The position numbers and the translations under genes are program-made. Positions 34,761 to 44,252 of a DNA stretch of 64,000 nt are shown in pieces. The DNA comes from Larix kaempferi (lineage: Eukaryota > Streptophyta > Pinopsida > Pinales > Pinaceae). Below the pieces are notes generated by a model, which was given only the letters and a program-made list of their open reading frames with translations, did not search any database and had not been told where the DNA came from. The DNA lies in assembly GCA_027924585.1 (NCBI GenBank), contig BSBM01000361.1:65005501-65069500 (forward strand), written 5' to 3'. Each line of letters starts with the position of its first letter. The first letter of the stretch is position 1.

Positions 34761-35522
34761 ACTGTGTTCTTGACTGTCTTTGACTATTTGACTGTATCTC
34801 AACCTGTCATCTCTCTCTCTCTGGTTTGTACTACCCTCTTGTAGGGTCTGATAGTTTCCAGATTTGACTGGCCTCTCTGAGGCACAGTGTTTACTGAAAG
34901 TAAGTAACTCTTCTGAGTATTTTATAGGAAGGGTCCCACACACAGGTAAGTATCTTTTTATTTATTTATTATTAGTTATTCTACGTTACATGCTGCTGAA
35001 AATTAACTTAGCACAGTGACCTAACGGGTAGTGTTAAAAAGTAATTTAACACAGTGACCTGAGAGTGCTGAAGACATGAAATTTATGTTATGATAGTTTT
35101 TACTACTGCACTATTTAATATTCGATATTTGTAAATGTTTATTAAATGTATTTTCTGCATTAGAATATGATGAATTGTTATTTTTCTGTATATAACTCTA
35201 ACTTGATGAAATTTCAACATAGAGGAGGGGGAAATAGAGGCAAGGTCATCGCAAAATAGGCAATGATTTATCTACCTGGACTCCTCTTATGGATGAGAAT
35301 TGATATATTTTGGATATCTATTGATATATTTTGGACATCTATTGATATCTTACAGTTTATGGACATGGCTACTTTGAATATGAATGAAAACTGTTTTTTT
35401 TTTTAATTCAAAATGTGTATATATTTAATTTTTTTTATTTGCCGATTTTTTCCCGATCTGATTCAAAACTTTGACTCTTTTGCCTCGCCGATTTATTGCC
35501 GATTCTGATTCTGGTAACATTG

Positions 35523-35919
35523 ATATATATGAAGTTTATACGAAGTTTTGATTAATAATTTCTAGTTCTATGTGAAGTTGCAAATACAATTGAAGATGGA
35601 AGGTGGACATTGTTGTCACTTAACTAATGGTACTGTGACATACACTGAATTGTTGATGAGAAGGGATTGTGATATTCTAGGATTAGCCATGCATTAACAT
35701 TATTGGGTCGTTGATTTAGCTTTTCACACATGCTCTGTTATTCCATCTCAATATGACCTAATTGATTGCTTGAGAAATTACTTTTATTCAATTTCCCAAA
35801 ATAGTTCATCGTTAGATCCTGATAAGTTTAGTTGAGATTGGTCTTTAATGCGTTAGTTTGTATTTATGAGTCTCTGTGATTCACTTCTAATTGTGGGCCC
35901 TCTTACTATGTTTTGGCAG
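35523..35919 (+). other. Intron 1 tail before the second Dicer-like exon
   Basis: Non-coding with no repeats seen. It ends in TTACTATGTTTTGGCAG, the acceptor used for the exon at 35920. Confidence 0.6.
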
Positions 35920-36033
35920 CAAGCTGATGTCATCAAATTGCACACAAACCTCAAGGTGGGTCGATACTATGGGGAGGCAAAACATTCTTCCAAGGCCCAT
36001 CAAGACTGGATAGAAGAGCTAGAAAAGTATGAG
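35920..36033 (+). CDS. Dicer-like (DCL4-type) helicase exon, 38 codons
   Basis: This short exon continues the helicase domain of the Dicer-like gene between motifs Ia and Ib/II. It is preceded by a pyrimidine-containing tract and TTTTGGCAG (acceptor at 35919) and followed by GAG|GTTAGT (donor at 36034). Its 114 bases are 38 whole codons, so both junctions are phase 0. The peptide begins QADVIKLHTNLKVG and contains YYGE, a conserved stretch in DCL4 and DCL2 proteins, then ends ELEKYE just before the expected V-L-V-M-T-P of the next exon. The first Q pairs with the final Q of the upstream exon to give the family's VEQQ. The next helicase exon, with the DECH box, was not seen by eye in the rest of the window. 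No defects are visible. Confidence 0.8.
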
Positions 36034-36359
36034 GTTAGTTGAGTACATTTCTAATCTCATTTGTGTATTATATGCCAAATCCATAACAACCCAGATCCGC
36101 ATTACTTGTTTAAGTTTGTAAACTGAAGAGTGTTTATTAAGTTTCTTGTTTTTGAATATTAGTGTAGTTAACACTACAATGTTTGTTAATAAACCTTAAA
36201 GACATTATTTATGTAGAATGTGTGTGTGGTGTGTGTGTTTGAATATCATTTCTTAAGTGGAAAGGTTATTTAGAAGTTAGAACCAATTTAGAATGTGTGA
36301 AAAGATTCTAATCTTTGGAATCATTCTATCTAATGAATATCTTGCATTCATAAATAAAT
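36034..36359 (+). other. Start of intron 2, nothing recognised
   Basis: AT-rich with a short GT run (36222-36239). No gene or repeat ends. Confidence 0.5.
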
Positions 36360-37697
36360 GAGTATGGAAGTGGAGGTATTCCGTGGGCTAAGTGGCAGTC
36401 TAAGGTGAAGTCAAAGGAAAAGGGTTGTTGGGGTCTGAAGCAAATATTATGTCTTCAGCAAATCCTTGGTGTCTAAGTTTCTCTGGAATTTCATTTCTAG
36501 GGAAAGTTTATAGAAAAATATTATCTTGCAGATATTTATAGCCCTAGATTCCTTAATGGATAAGATAAGGAATCCCTGGAAAATATTAAAAACGTTTCTG
36601 ATAATTGGAAAACTATGGTTTTGGCTTTCCCAGTTATTGGTGATTATCTTGCTTGGAAGGTTGGAAATGGGGAGCAGGTGAGGATTGGGGCAGACTCGAT
36701 TATGGGGTGTGGTGAAGCTATTTTTCTAAATCCTGATTCGATTAGTCATCTTCATGAAAACAGGTTTTTACTTTAAATCAAATGGTGGATCCAATCACAA
36801 CCAGTGTTTGGCAGCAGGGTTGGAAGTCTGCACAAACTATAGAGCTAGAAAAGGCCTGGGCAAATAGCTGGCAGTTATATTTGACTCAACTTGAAAGGAA
36901 TCATGTAAGGATTAGGGATGATGGGGAACACTTTGATTTGGTCAAAGAACAAAGCTTCATGTATGTATACTGCAAAGCTTGGATATAATATATTAATGGG
37001 ACCTGATTGTCAAGAAGGCATTTGGTGGTGACTAAAATCTGAAAGATATAAGCCCCTCAAAATACAAGAATTTTTCTTCGGTTAGCTCTAAGGAACAAGG
37101 TTTTGACTTGGGAGGGGTTACAAAAGAGAGGAAGACAGGGACCCAGCATTTGCATGTTGTATATGAGAGATTTTGAAAAAATTTCTCATTTAATAATTCA
37201 TTGCTTTTTGCTCAGAATCTTTGGAAGGATGTAGAACAGTTGACTGGAATTGCTAGTGTCTGGATGGGAGCATCTATTGAAGAACGCTTATGAGCATGGC
37301 TTCTCAGAAAGGGTTAAAAGAATATTGAGCAGTTTCTTGTCTGATTTAATGGGGTGTTTAGCTGATTCGTAATGCTAAGATTTTTGAAGGTAAGCAGATT
37401 CCCTCTTTTCAGGTGTATCATCAGGTTCTTGGCCTGTTTTAGGGGTACAGGATGATCTCAAAGGAAAAACAACAACGAGAGGTAGGTGAGTTGCTAATTA
37501 ACAAGTCCAACCCTTGGGGTTATTTTTGAATCTTGATGGTGCCAGGCAGGGTCCAAATGGTTTTAGCAGTACAGGTGGTGTTTTGTTTTTCTCTTAGGTA
37601 CATTTCATTAGATCAAAGACAGGTCTGGGACCCGGGACAAATAACTATGCTGAAATGATGGCTCTTTGTTTACTGTTGAAGGTGGTTCACGATAAAG

Positions 37698-38368
37698 CTA
37701 TGTCACAGGTGTCAGGGTTCACTGAATTTCAGCGTTTATGTTCGAAATTCGCCGAACTTAAAAAAAAAATTCAAATTCATTGAAGTTCGGCTGCTCCTGT
37801 TCCTTGTCCATTCCGCCGCCGCTTGAGTTCCTGTCGCCGCCGCCCCTGTTCCTTGTCCATTCTACTGCTGCCCATGTTCCTTGTCCATTCTGCTGCTGCC
37901 CGAGTTCCTTATCCATTCCTGCCGGCCGTGTTCCTTGCCCATTCCGCCATCGGTCGAGTTCCTTCCTATTCTGCCGCCCACATTCTTCAAATTCAATGTC
38001 CACACTCGACAGTCGACTCACGTACAGTCACGAATACGTTCGTTGGGGTTGGCGCAGGACCACTAACTCAAGTATTTAACATATAACAAAGCCTATATTA
38101 TTCCCCCAAATCATTAAAGTGGTTAAGGGGTTGAGATTATAGGCATAGCCCCATTAACATAGCATACTAACATAATATTATACTTTATGGCATACTAAAG
38201 TTTGAAGAATTTGTTGACTCTTTCTCATATATGCTTGTTGATACTTGATCCTTTCTTACTCTTTTATGTTATATTCTATTTTAAAGTTTATATATATATA
38301 TATGTGGGTGAACGTAATGCTGAACCTCATAAAAAAATTCGAATTCGAACCCAAACCATGTGACATAG
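37698..38368. mobile_element. 671-bp MITE-like element with 8-bp target duplication
   Basis: Perfect 8-bp direct repeats CGATAAAG (37690-37697 and 38369-38376) bracket an element whose ends are inverted: CTATGTCACAGG at the left and, read inward, CTATGTCACATGG at the right, both followed shortly by GGGTTC. It splits the LINE RNase H frame, which resumes on the other side. Length and 8-bp duplication suggest a hAT-type MITE. It carries a 30-base minisatellite in the middle. Confidence 0.85.
37793..37980. repeat. About 30-base GC-rich minisatellite inside the MITE
   Basis: Five to six imperfect units around GTTCCTTGTCCATTC followed by YGCYGCYGCC, for example near 37797, 37849, 37876, 37905 and 37930. 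The GC content contrasts strongly with the AT-rich surroundings and yields overlapping chance open frames on both strands. Confidence 0.7.
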
Positions 38369-38660
38369 CGATAAAGGTGTAATGCAATGGCAGGTTTATG
38401 GTGACTCTTCTTTGGTCATTAACTGGATGAATCTAGGTGCAGAATCCAGATTCATTGTGTTTATTGGAAGATTTGGCTGGGCAGTTAAAGGATGCTTCAA
38501 GCCTGTTTGATATTATCTCCTTTACTCAATTCTTTAGTGAGCATAATTCAGCAGAAGCTACTCTTCAAAGGAAGGGCAGCAGGTGGAAGCCGGGATCTTA
38601 ATCTTGGAAGAACTTTTAAAGGGTGCTTTGACACAGTCAAGGCATTCAATTTTATGAGTT

Positions 38661-39376
38661 CTTAAGATAATGGATAGTAATTGTAGTCCTTCTTTTTATG
38701 CATAAGGACTGTCAGTTTTCTATATGTAATGAAATCTATAAGGACTGTTATTTTAGAGGCAAATACCTCGAGGTATGGGTTTGTAATGGTTGTATGGTAC
38801 ACAGATTTCTTTTTGATGCTGTGTCGGGGGATTGACGATATTTTTTGTACTCCAGGGATATGATGCAAGTACTGTTTCCTCAACCTTTTTGTAAGAGTGT
38901 CAAGTGGACGTAAAGAATGTGATTTCCATTCTTTACTTGAATAGAAATCGAGACTTTTTTCATTGGAAAAAATGAGTATACAAGTAAACAACTTGCAAGA
39001 ACAAATTTGGTTAGTGAAAAGTGAACACTTTTTTTTCTATGCTGAAATGACTATTTATATTTATAAAAAATTTTGGTGCAGCTTTGCCCATACAACATTT
39101 AACACAAAACTCAGAAAAGGGTGTCTAACTTAAGCAGAAAAGTTCAACACATTTGTAAAACCACTGTGCAAACATAACCATATCTATATGCTCCAAAGAT
39201 TGCAGGTATGTTGCCTAACAAACTGTCCTAGTATATGAATATACTTATAGCAACAAAACAGAATTAAACTTGAACTTGTATCAAGCATTGTTGACTTTGG
39301 AATCTGATATTTAAATTGGGTTTTCCATTGTTTTAATGCTAGAGAAGAATATGTCATGACTCAAATTGCCGTGAGT
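38661..39376. other. LINE tail and intron sequence
   Basis: Probably LINE 3' untranslated sequence to about 38980, then AT-rich sequence with no recognised feature up to the hAT-2 target duplication. Confidence 0.4.
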
Positions 39377-40113
39377 CTCTGCAACAGAGCTGCTGGGAAT
39401 CAACCCCCCCCCCCTCGAATCGATCCCAAATCGCGCTCCGGACGAAATCGATTTTGGAATCGCGATTCCTCATTGATTCCGTCCGGAATCGATTTGGCAA
39501 TTCACGAATTGGGGGAAAAAAAAACGATCCCTGCCTTTTTGTAATTCGACTGGGAATCGTCGCTTCCGGGTCGATCCCGAATTGAATCCGCATCAAACTC
39601 GACCAATAAAAATCGATTCCGAGAGCGATTCCGCGGACGGGCGGATTTTTGATTTTTTTTTTTGATTTTTGGAATTTTTTTTGGTGGGATAGGTCACTTT
39701 GGGCCAATAAAAGGTGAATGAGTCCATTTGGACTCATTCCATTACTCATTTGCTTGATTCGGAAGAGTTTGAGCTTGGAGTGAGTTTGCTAGTTGTTTGA
39801 GAGCTTTGAGCATTGAGTGGGAGATTGAAGGGGAGATTGAAGGGGAGAGCTTGCAAGGGAGATTGAAGCTTCCATAGAGACATTCAACTACCATTGAAGA
39901 GCTAAAAGGTAGGCTCTATAAACTCATCTTTGTTTGTTTTTGCAATTTTTTTTCACTATGTTAAAAAATGGAAAACTTGCAATGTTCTCTTCTCCTACAC
40001 TTTCCAATTGCTTCTTCTCCATCATTCTATTGCAGGGAACAAGTGACTCTCATCTTGAATCAAGAAACATGATGCGTATGTGATTTTGGTTTTTCATTCC
40101 ACTTCTTCTCATT

Positions 40114-42598
40114 ATGATGGTGTTGGGAAGTAGATGTGGTGGTGGTAGTGATGAGGGGGAATAGGTAGAGAGTGATGCATACCAAGGAGAAGAGGAGGAA
40201 GGGGAAGAGGGTGATGATGATGAGGATGAGGGTGATGTGGGGCAAAAACAAAAAGACACAACACCTTTGTGGAAGTATGTGACAAGGCAAGGGGGAGGGA
40301 GAGGGGGTCGAACCACAAAGTTTGGATGCCCCCATTGTGGGAAAACATACACAGGTTCATATACCCGGGTGAGAAAGCATTTGTGTGGGGTTATGCCATG
40401 CGATGTAGGTAAGTCTCATGGAGTCAAAACTTGTGACAAAGTGGGAGCGATAGAGAGAAGCAAATACAAGATGGAAGAAGAGGCCGCTCAAAACAAGTCC
40501 AAGAGATCGAGGGTTGATTCTGAATCCCCACAGAGAATGTTTGGTAGTGGAGCTGCTACTGGATCATCATCGGCTCAATCGGGAGCCTCATCTCCCCATG
40601 GAGTCTCGCCTATACGAAGAACATTATCCGATTTCCTTGACCAAGGTTGTAGAGATGATGTGGATTCAAAATTTTATAGGTTTCTCTATGCATGTGGTGT
40701 GCCATTCAATGTTCTTCGCTCACCCTATTGGCATGAAATGGTACAAGCCATCAATGGTGGCCCTAAAGGATACATAAGCCCTGGGTATGACAAAGCTAGA
40801 ACCGTGGGACTTGATAGGGAAAGAGCCAAAATCAATAGTGCTCTTGGAAAGTTCACAAATGATTGGTCTAACTATGGGGTATCCATTGTATCTGATGGGT
40901 GGACAAATGTTAAAGGCAAGCCGTTGATAAATATTGTCGGCGTTTCTGCTAGCGGTGCGGTCTTCCTTTCAGCCCATGACTACTTAGATTGCTACAAGAC
41001 CGCTATTAATATTGCACAACCTTTACTTGAAACCATTCAAGAGATTGGGCCATACAATGTCATTCAAGTGATCACTGATAATGCTGCTAATTGTAAGGCA
41101 GCAGGAGCAATCATTATGGATAAGTATCCCAACATATTTTGGTCAGGGTGTTTGTTTCACACATTGAACCTTTTGATGCGTGATATTGTTAAGATGAAGG
41201 ACAATAATTACCGATGGATTGGTGCCTTGTACAAGAGAGGTAAGAAAATGATCAAATTTATTGCCAATCATAGCATGGCCCACCACATTTTTCACAATCA
41301 CTCTAAGTTGGAGCTATTGAAGATTGCAAAGACTAGATTTGCTAGCTACCACCTCACCTTCAGGAGGCTTTTGAAGGTAAGAGAGGCATTGGCTAGTATG
41401 GTCTCAAGTGATCCATGGCAGGAATTGAAAGACAGAGTTGCAAGTGCATCAGGTAGAAGTGACTTTCAGGAGGTGGAGGACACCGTTCTTGAAGGTCATT
41501 TTTGGTCACAGGTTAGGTATGTTCTGCAGTTCACCAAGCCAGTTTATAACATGATTCGTTTTGTAGATACAGATCAGCCGGTGATTGGGGAGGTATATGA
41601 GCAGATGGATATCATGCTTGGTCAAATCAAAGACATTGTTGAGCAAAGAGATGCAGTCTTGTATGACCATATTCATAAACTTGTGGTCAAAAGGTGGGAT
41701 AATCTAAATGTTCCACTCCATGCCCTTGCATATGTCCTATGACCATCTTCATAAACTTGTGGTCAAAAGGTGGGATAATCTAAATGTTCCACTCCATGCC
41801 CTTGCATATGTCCTCACCCCAAAATATTATTCTCCAATTTGGTTGGCCCAACCTGCACCTGGGGGTGGAGTCAGGAAAAAACCCCACACAGATCCAGAGG
41901 TTGCTGCTGGGTATATGCTTGCATTAGAGAAGCTGGTCCCTGATGAGGAAGAGTGTGCTCAAGTACGGAGTGAATTGAGCATATACATAAGTGAGCATGG
42001 ACGCTTTGGTTCCCTGTTTGCAACCAAAGATCGAGACAGATTGGATCCTATCCATTGGTGGAACATGCATGGCTCTGGAGCCACATATTTGCATAAATTG
42101 GCATTGAGGGTGCTATCACAGTTTGTTAATAGCTCTTCTGCAGAGAGGTGTTGGAGCACCTACAACTTCATCCACAGTTTAAAGAGAAACAGTCTGAATG
42201 TAGATCGCGCAGAAAGCTTGGTTTATGTACACTACAACTTGAGGTTGTTGTCCCATTATTGTGAGGCGACCAAGAATGATAGAACATTTTTGACTTGGGA
42301 CAACAATCCAGAGGAGGCTAATGTGGAGGATGGAGCCATAGCATTAGAGCGCTTGGAGGCTGAACTATTGGGTGATCATGATGATCCAATTCAGACTACC
42401 CATACAGAGATGCCACCCCCAAGCAGAAGCAGCTTTCCGGATGCAGGAGTTTTGCCTTTAGCTTCACAACGTCCAATTTTAGCTCGCGGGGGCCATTCAT
42501 CTTCTACTCATGTTCCACGATCACTTCCACCAGCACCTATTCCACCTAGAACACGAGAAAAGAAATTGGAAGTTACTCGTGGCAAGCGGAAAGCTTAG
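40114..42598 (+). pseudogene. hAT-2 transposase, nearly intact, broken by a duplication
   Basis: This hAT transposase cuts and pastes its element. The likely start is ATG 40114, in the same frame as the main reading, with an in-frame TAG at 40162-40164. A later start would lose only an acidic leader. In order it has an Asp/Glu-rich leader, a BED zinc finger (FGCPHCGKTYTGSYTRVRKHLCG, 40321-40389), DUF659 (SDGWTNVKGKPLINIVGV near 40890-40960, then ITDNAANCKAAG near 41070), SGCLFHTLNLL (41145), and the dimerisation domain (WWNMHG near 42055, SSSAERCWSTYNFIHSLKRN). The frame runs 40237-41742, shifts because of a 76-bp tandem duplication, and resumes to TAG 42596-42598. An intron with donor GGTAGG near 39908 and acceptor TTGCAG at 40035 may lie in the leader. 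Best-preserved transposase in the window. Confidence 0.9.
41662..41813 (+). repeat. 76-bp tandem duplication in hAT-2 transposase
   Basis: Copies at 41662-41737 and 41738-41813 begin TATGACCAT and end GCATATGTCC, differing at one base (ATTCAT against CTTCAT). Because 76 is not a multiple of three, the frame shifts and a TGA follows. Confidence 0.95.
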
Positions 42599-43067
42599 TA
42601 GATTCATAGTACTTTGTAGTTTGTATTTCATTTTCATGTTTATTTTGGCGGTTGGCCTATTTTGTAAACATTATGGCCTAGTTTGATGGCAAATATTATA
42701 TGTTGAAATTTGAAGGTTGATGTTGTTGATGATTGATGATTGATGATTTGATGATGATCATTTAATGACAATGTTATAAGTTATAGCTCCTAGAATCTAG
42801 AAGACGAGATGATTAATGTTATATCAATGTGTACTAAATGGTTATATGAATATTTAGATTCTATGTTTTGATGTTTTCTATAGCTAATTTGTCATAATAC
42901 ATGTTTTTTTTAATTTATATGCATCAAAATATATTAAAATATATATTATATAAAAAACGCTCCCGAAACGCTCCCGAAACGGAAGCTTTTGAAAATTTCG
43001 CTTTTCCCTCCCACTCCCGCTCCCCGCTCCCCACTTCGCTCCCGCTCCCAACAGCGTAGCTCTGCAA

Positions 43068-44252
43068 TATCCTTTGGACTTTTTCACATTGGTGAAGACC
43101 TTGCTTTAGACCACGAAGCTCCTTTGCCAAGCAACCACAATAGAAACAACAATGACATCCACAGTTCACCATGGAGGGGGTATTGTCCCAAGCAGTGACT
43201 TCGAACTCTCCAAAGCCAACCCCCCTGCAACCAATACCAAACCTCTTACAAACTGCAAACCCTTGGCAGATTGAGAAAGACAAGCACAAATGTATTCACC
43301 AACAACCACAATCCCCCATATATGAACCTCCACTAACATTCTGAGTCCTGGATATGGCAGCCAGTGATAATCCCTAGGCTTCATACACCTGAATTTGTGA
43401 GAAAACAATACCATGCGTTGGCGTTGATTTGTTTTAGCTTGTGAGAAATGATTGAGGTAGGACGGTGACGGAAAGGGTATTTAATTCCTCTTCCTTTCTT
43501 GAAAATTTGAGCGGGATAGGTGGGGGGTTGGATCCTTGCTCCCTTTATTTTTATTTTTATTTTTAGTCTTAATCATCATGGAATGGGTTTCTGGGTCTGC
43601 CTAATCTTGTTGCACTTCCACATTGAAATTTCCAATGTTCCACTAAGTTTCCTGGATGGGGGAATGTAGGAATAGGGTAACTACTCATTGTTTTTGAAAT
43701 ACTAACAAAATACTAAATATACGATAAACAAAGGCAAGTTACAAACATGAATAATGAAATCATGAAATAAATATTCACATTTGCTTTAGGGTATTGCTTT
43801 TATCGTGTTTTTCTAAAAAAATTGACTTTCTTAATGCCATTGGGAAAAATCGTGGGGGATGCCTAGGAGTTCACCTTAGCAGAAGGGGGGGATGCCTAGG
43901 AGTCCCCCACAAAAGGAAAAAGGGAAATGCCCCCATTTCTTGGGAAACATTCCCCCTTTGTCTCCTCGAGTTTCCCCAAAACAGGGATGTGGAGAAATGT
44001 TCCCCACTGGCTTTCCCCGTCTCAGAAACGTGGGAAGCATGCTGGCTTTCCCCGTCTCAGAAACATGGGAAGCATGGGGTGATGTGTCCCCTAGTAGAGG
44101 GATCGTGTTCCCTTGAAAAACTTGAAATTTACTCCTCGGGTAAGGTGGTTGCAACTTGCAATGTGTCTGCCTCTTATTAAATGAGCTTGTTACCTAGGTC
44201 ACTGCTCCTAAATCACAGGTTGAAGTGTGTTGATGTTTGGATCAGTGTTGAC
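43068..44252. other. Unassigned intron sequence
   Basis: Non-coding by eye. It has a short tandem repeat around CTTTCCCCGTCTCAGAAAC (two copies, about 44011-44070). A sequence at 43635 (AATGTTCCACTAAGTTTCCTGGATG) resembles the possible hAT-1 end at 941. Confidence 0.4.

Larger units (their letters stand above)
32581..35234. mobile_element. Insertion bounded by 13-base direct repeats
   Basis: TAGAGGCAAGGTC occurs at 32568-32580 and again at 35235-35247, and the hAT-like derivative is continuous outside them. A 13-base duplication suggests target-primed insertion, but I see no LINE or SINE hallmark apart from a short terminal GGGGGAAA. It contains the palindrome array, a T-rich tract, a TATA-like box and a degenerate TCTGATCT repeat region. 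The class is unknown. Confidence 0.45.
31804..35522. mobile_element. TIR-flanked hAT-like derivative
   Basis: The left end is CAGTGTAACAGGAATCA (31804). The right end, read inward, is CAATGTTACCAGAATCA (35522). These agree at 13 of 17 positions. The flanking 8-mers are ATATATAC (31796-31803) and ATATATAT (35523-35530), a 7/8 match to an 8-bp target duplication, although the AT-rich context weakens this. GAGTCAAACT motifs in both orientations crowd the left end (31820-31950). No transposase remains, but the right-hand tail (35290-35400) resembles a hAT 3' tail. A later insertion (about 32581-35234) makes up most of the interior. Confidence 0.6.
164..35919 (+). other. Giant phase-0 intron 1 of the Dicer-like gene
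   Basis: The intron is bounded by the donor GTATGG at 164 and the acceptor TTTTGGCAG ending at 35919. The exons either side join without a frame change, and the joined protein reads ...LVEQ then QADVI..., as expected around helicase motif Ia. It is 35,756 bases long and consists largely of nested hAT, LINE, Copia and gypsy material. The intron call is inferred from exon order, strand, phase and family match; no transcript was available. Confidence 0.8.
36360..38660 (+). pseudogene. LINE ORF2 C-terminal and RNase H remnants
   Basis: The C-terminal part of a plant LINE reverse transcriptase protein reading left to right, in several frames. It includes GDYLAWKVGNGEQVRIGADS near 36640-36700, MVDPITTSVWQQGWKSA (36782), and the zinc-binding region near 37090-37200 (NKVLTWEGL, HLIIHC-like). 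An RNase H domain follows from about 37530 (DGARQGPNG, then NNYAEMMALCLLLKV). It resumes after the inserted MITE at 38388 (VYGDSSLVINWMN, then EHNSAEA). RNase H in plant LINEs normally follows the RT, which fits. Stops and frame changes make it dead. The opposite-strand LINE pieces at 5-6.8 kb are a separate insertion. Confidence 0.75.
39385..43059 (+). mobile_element. hAT-2, complete autonomous-type hAT element
   Basis: A 3675-bp element flanked by a perfect 8-bp target duplication CTCTGCAA (39377-39384 and 43060-43067). The ends are imperfect inverted repeats: CAGAGCTGCTGGGA at the left and, read inward, CTACGCTGTTGGGA at the right. Subterminal regions are rich in CGATTCC/GGAATCG at the left and CGCTCCC at the right. 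One long transposase gene fills the interior. Confidence 0.92.

Noticed and set aside
37758-38086. Overlapping ORFs on both strands of the GC-rich stretch
   Set aside because: They arise from the minisatellite inside the MITE; repeats free of stops open several frames at once.
40060-40360. Pro/Ser-rich and His-rich ORFs on the - strand
   Set aside because: Antisense shadow of the Asp/Glu-rich leader of the hAT-2 transposase.
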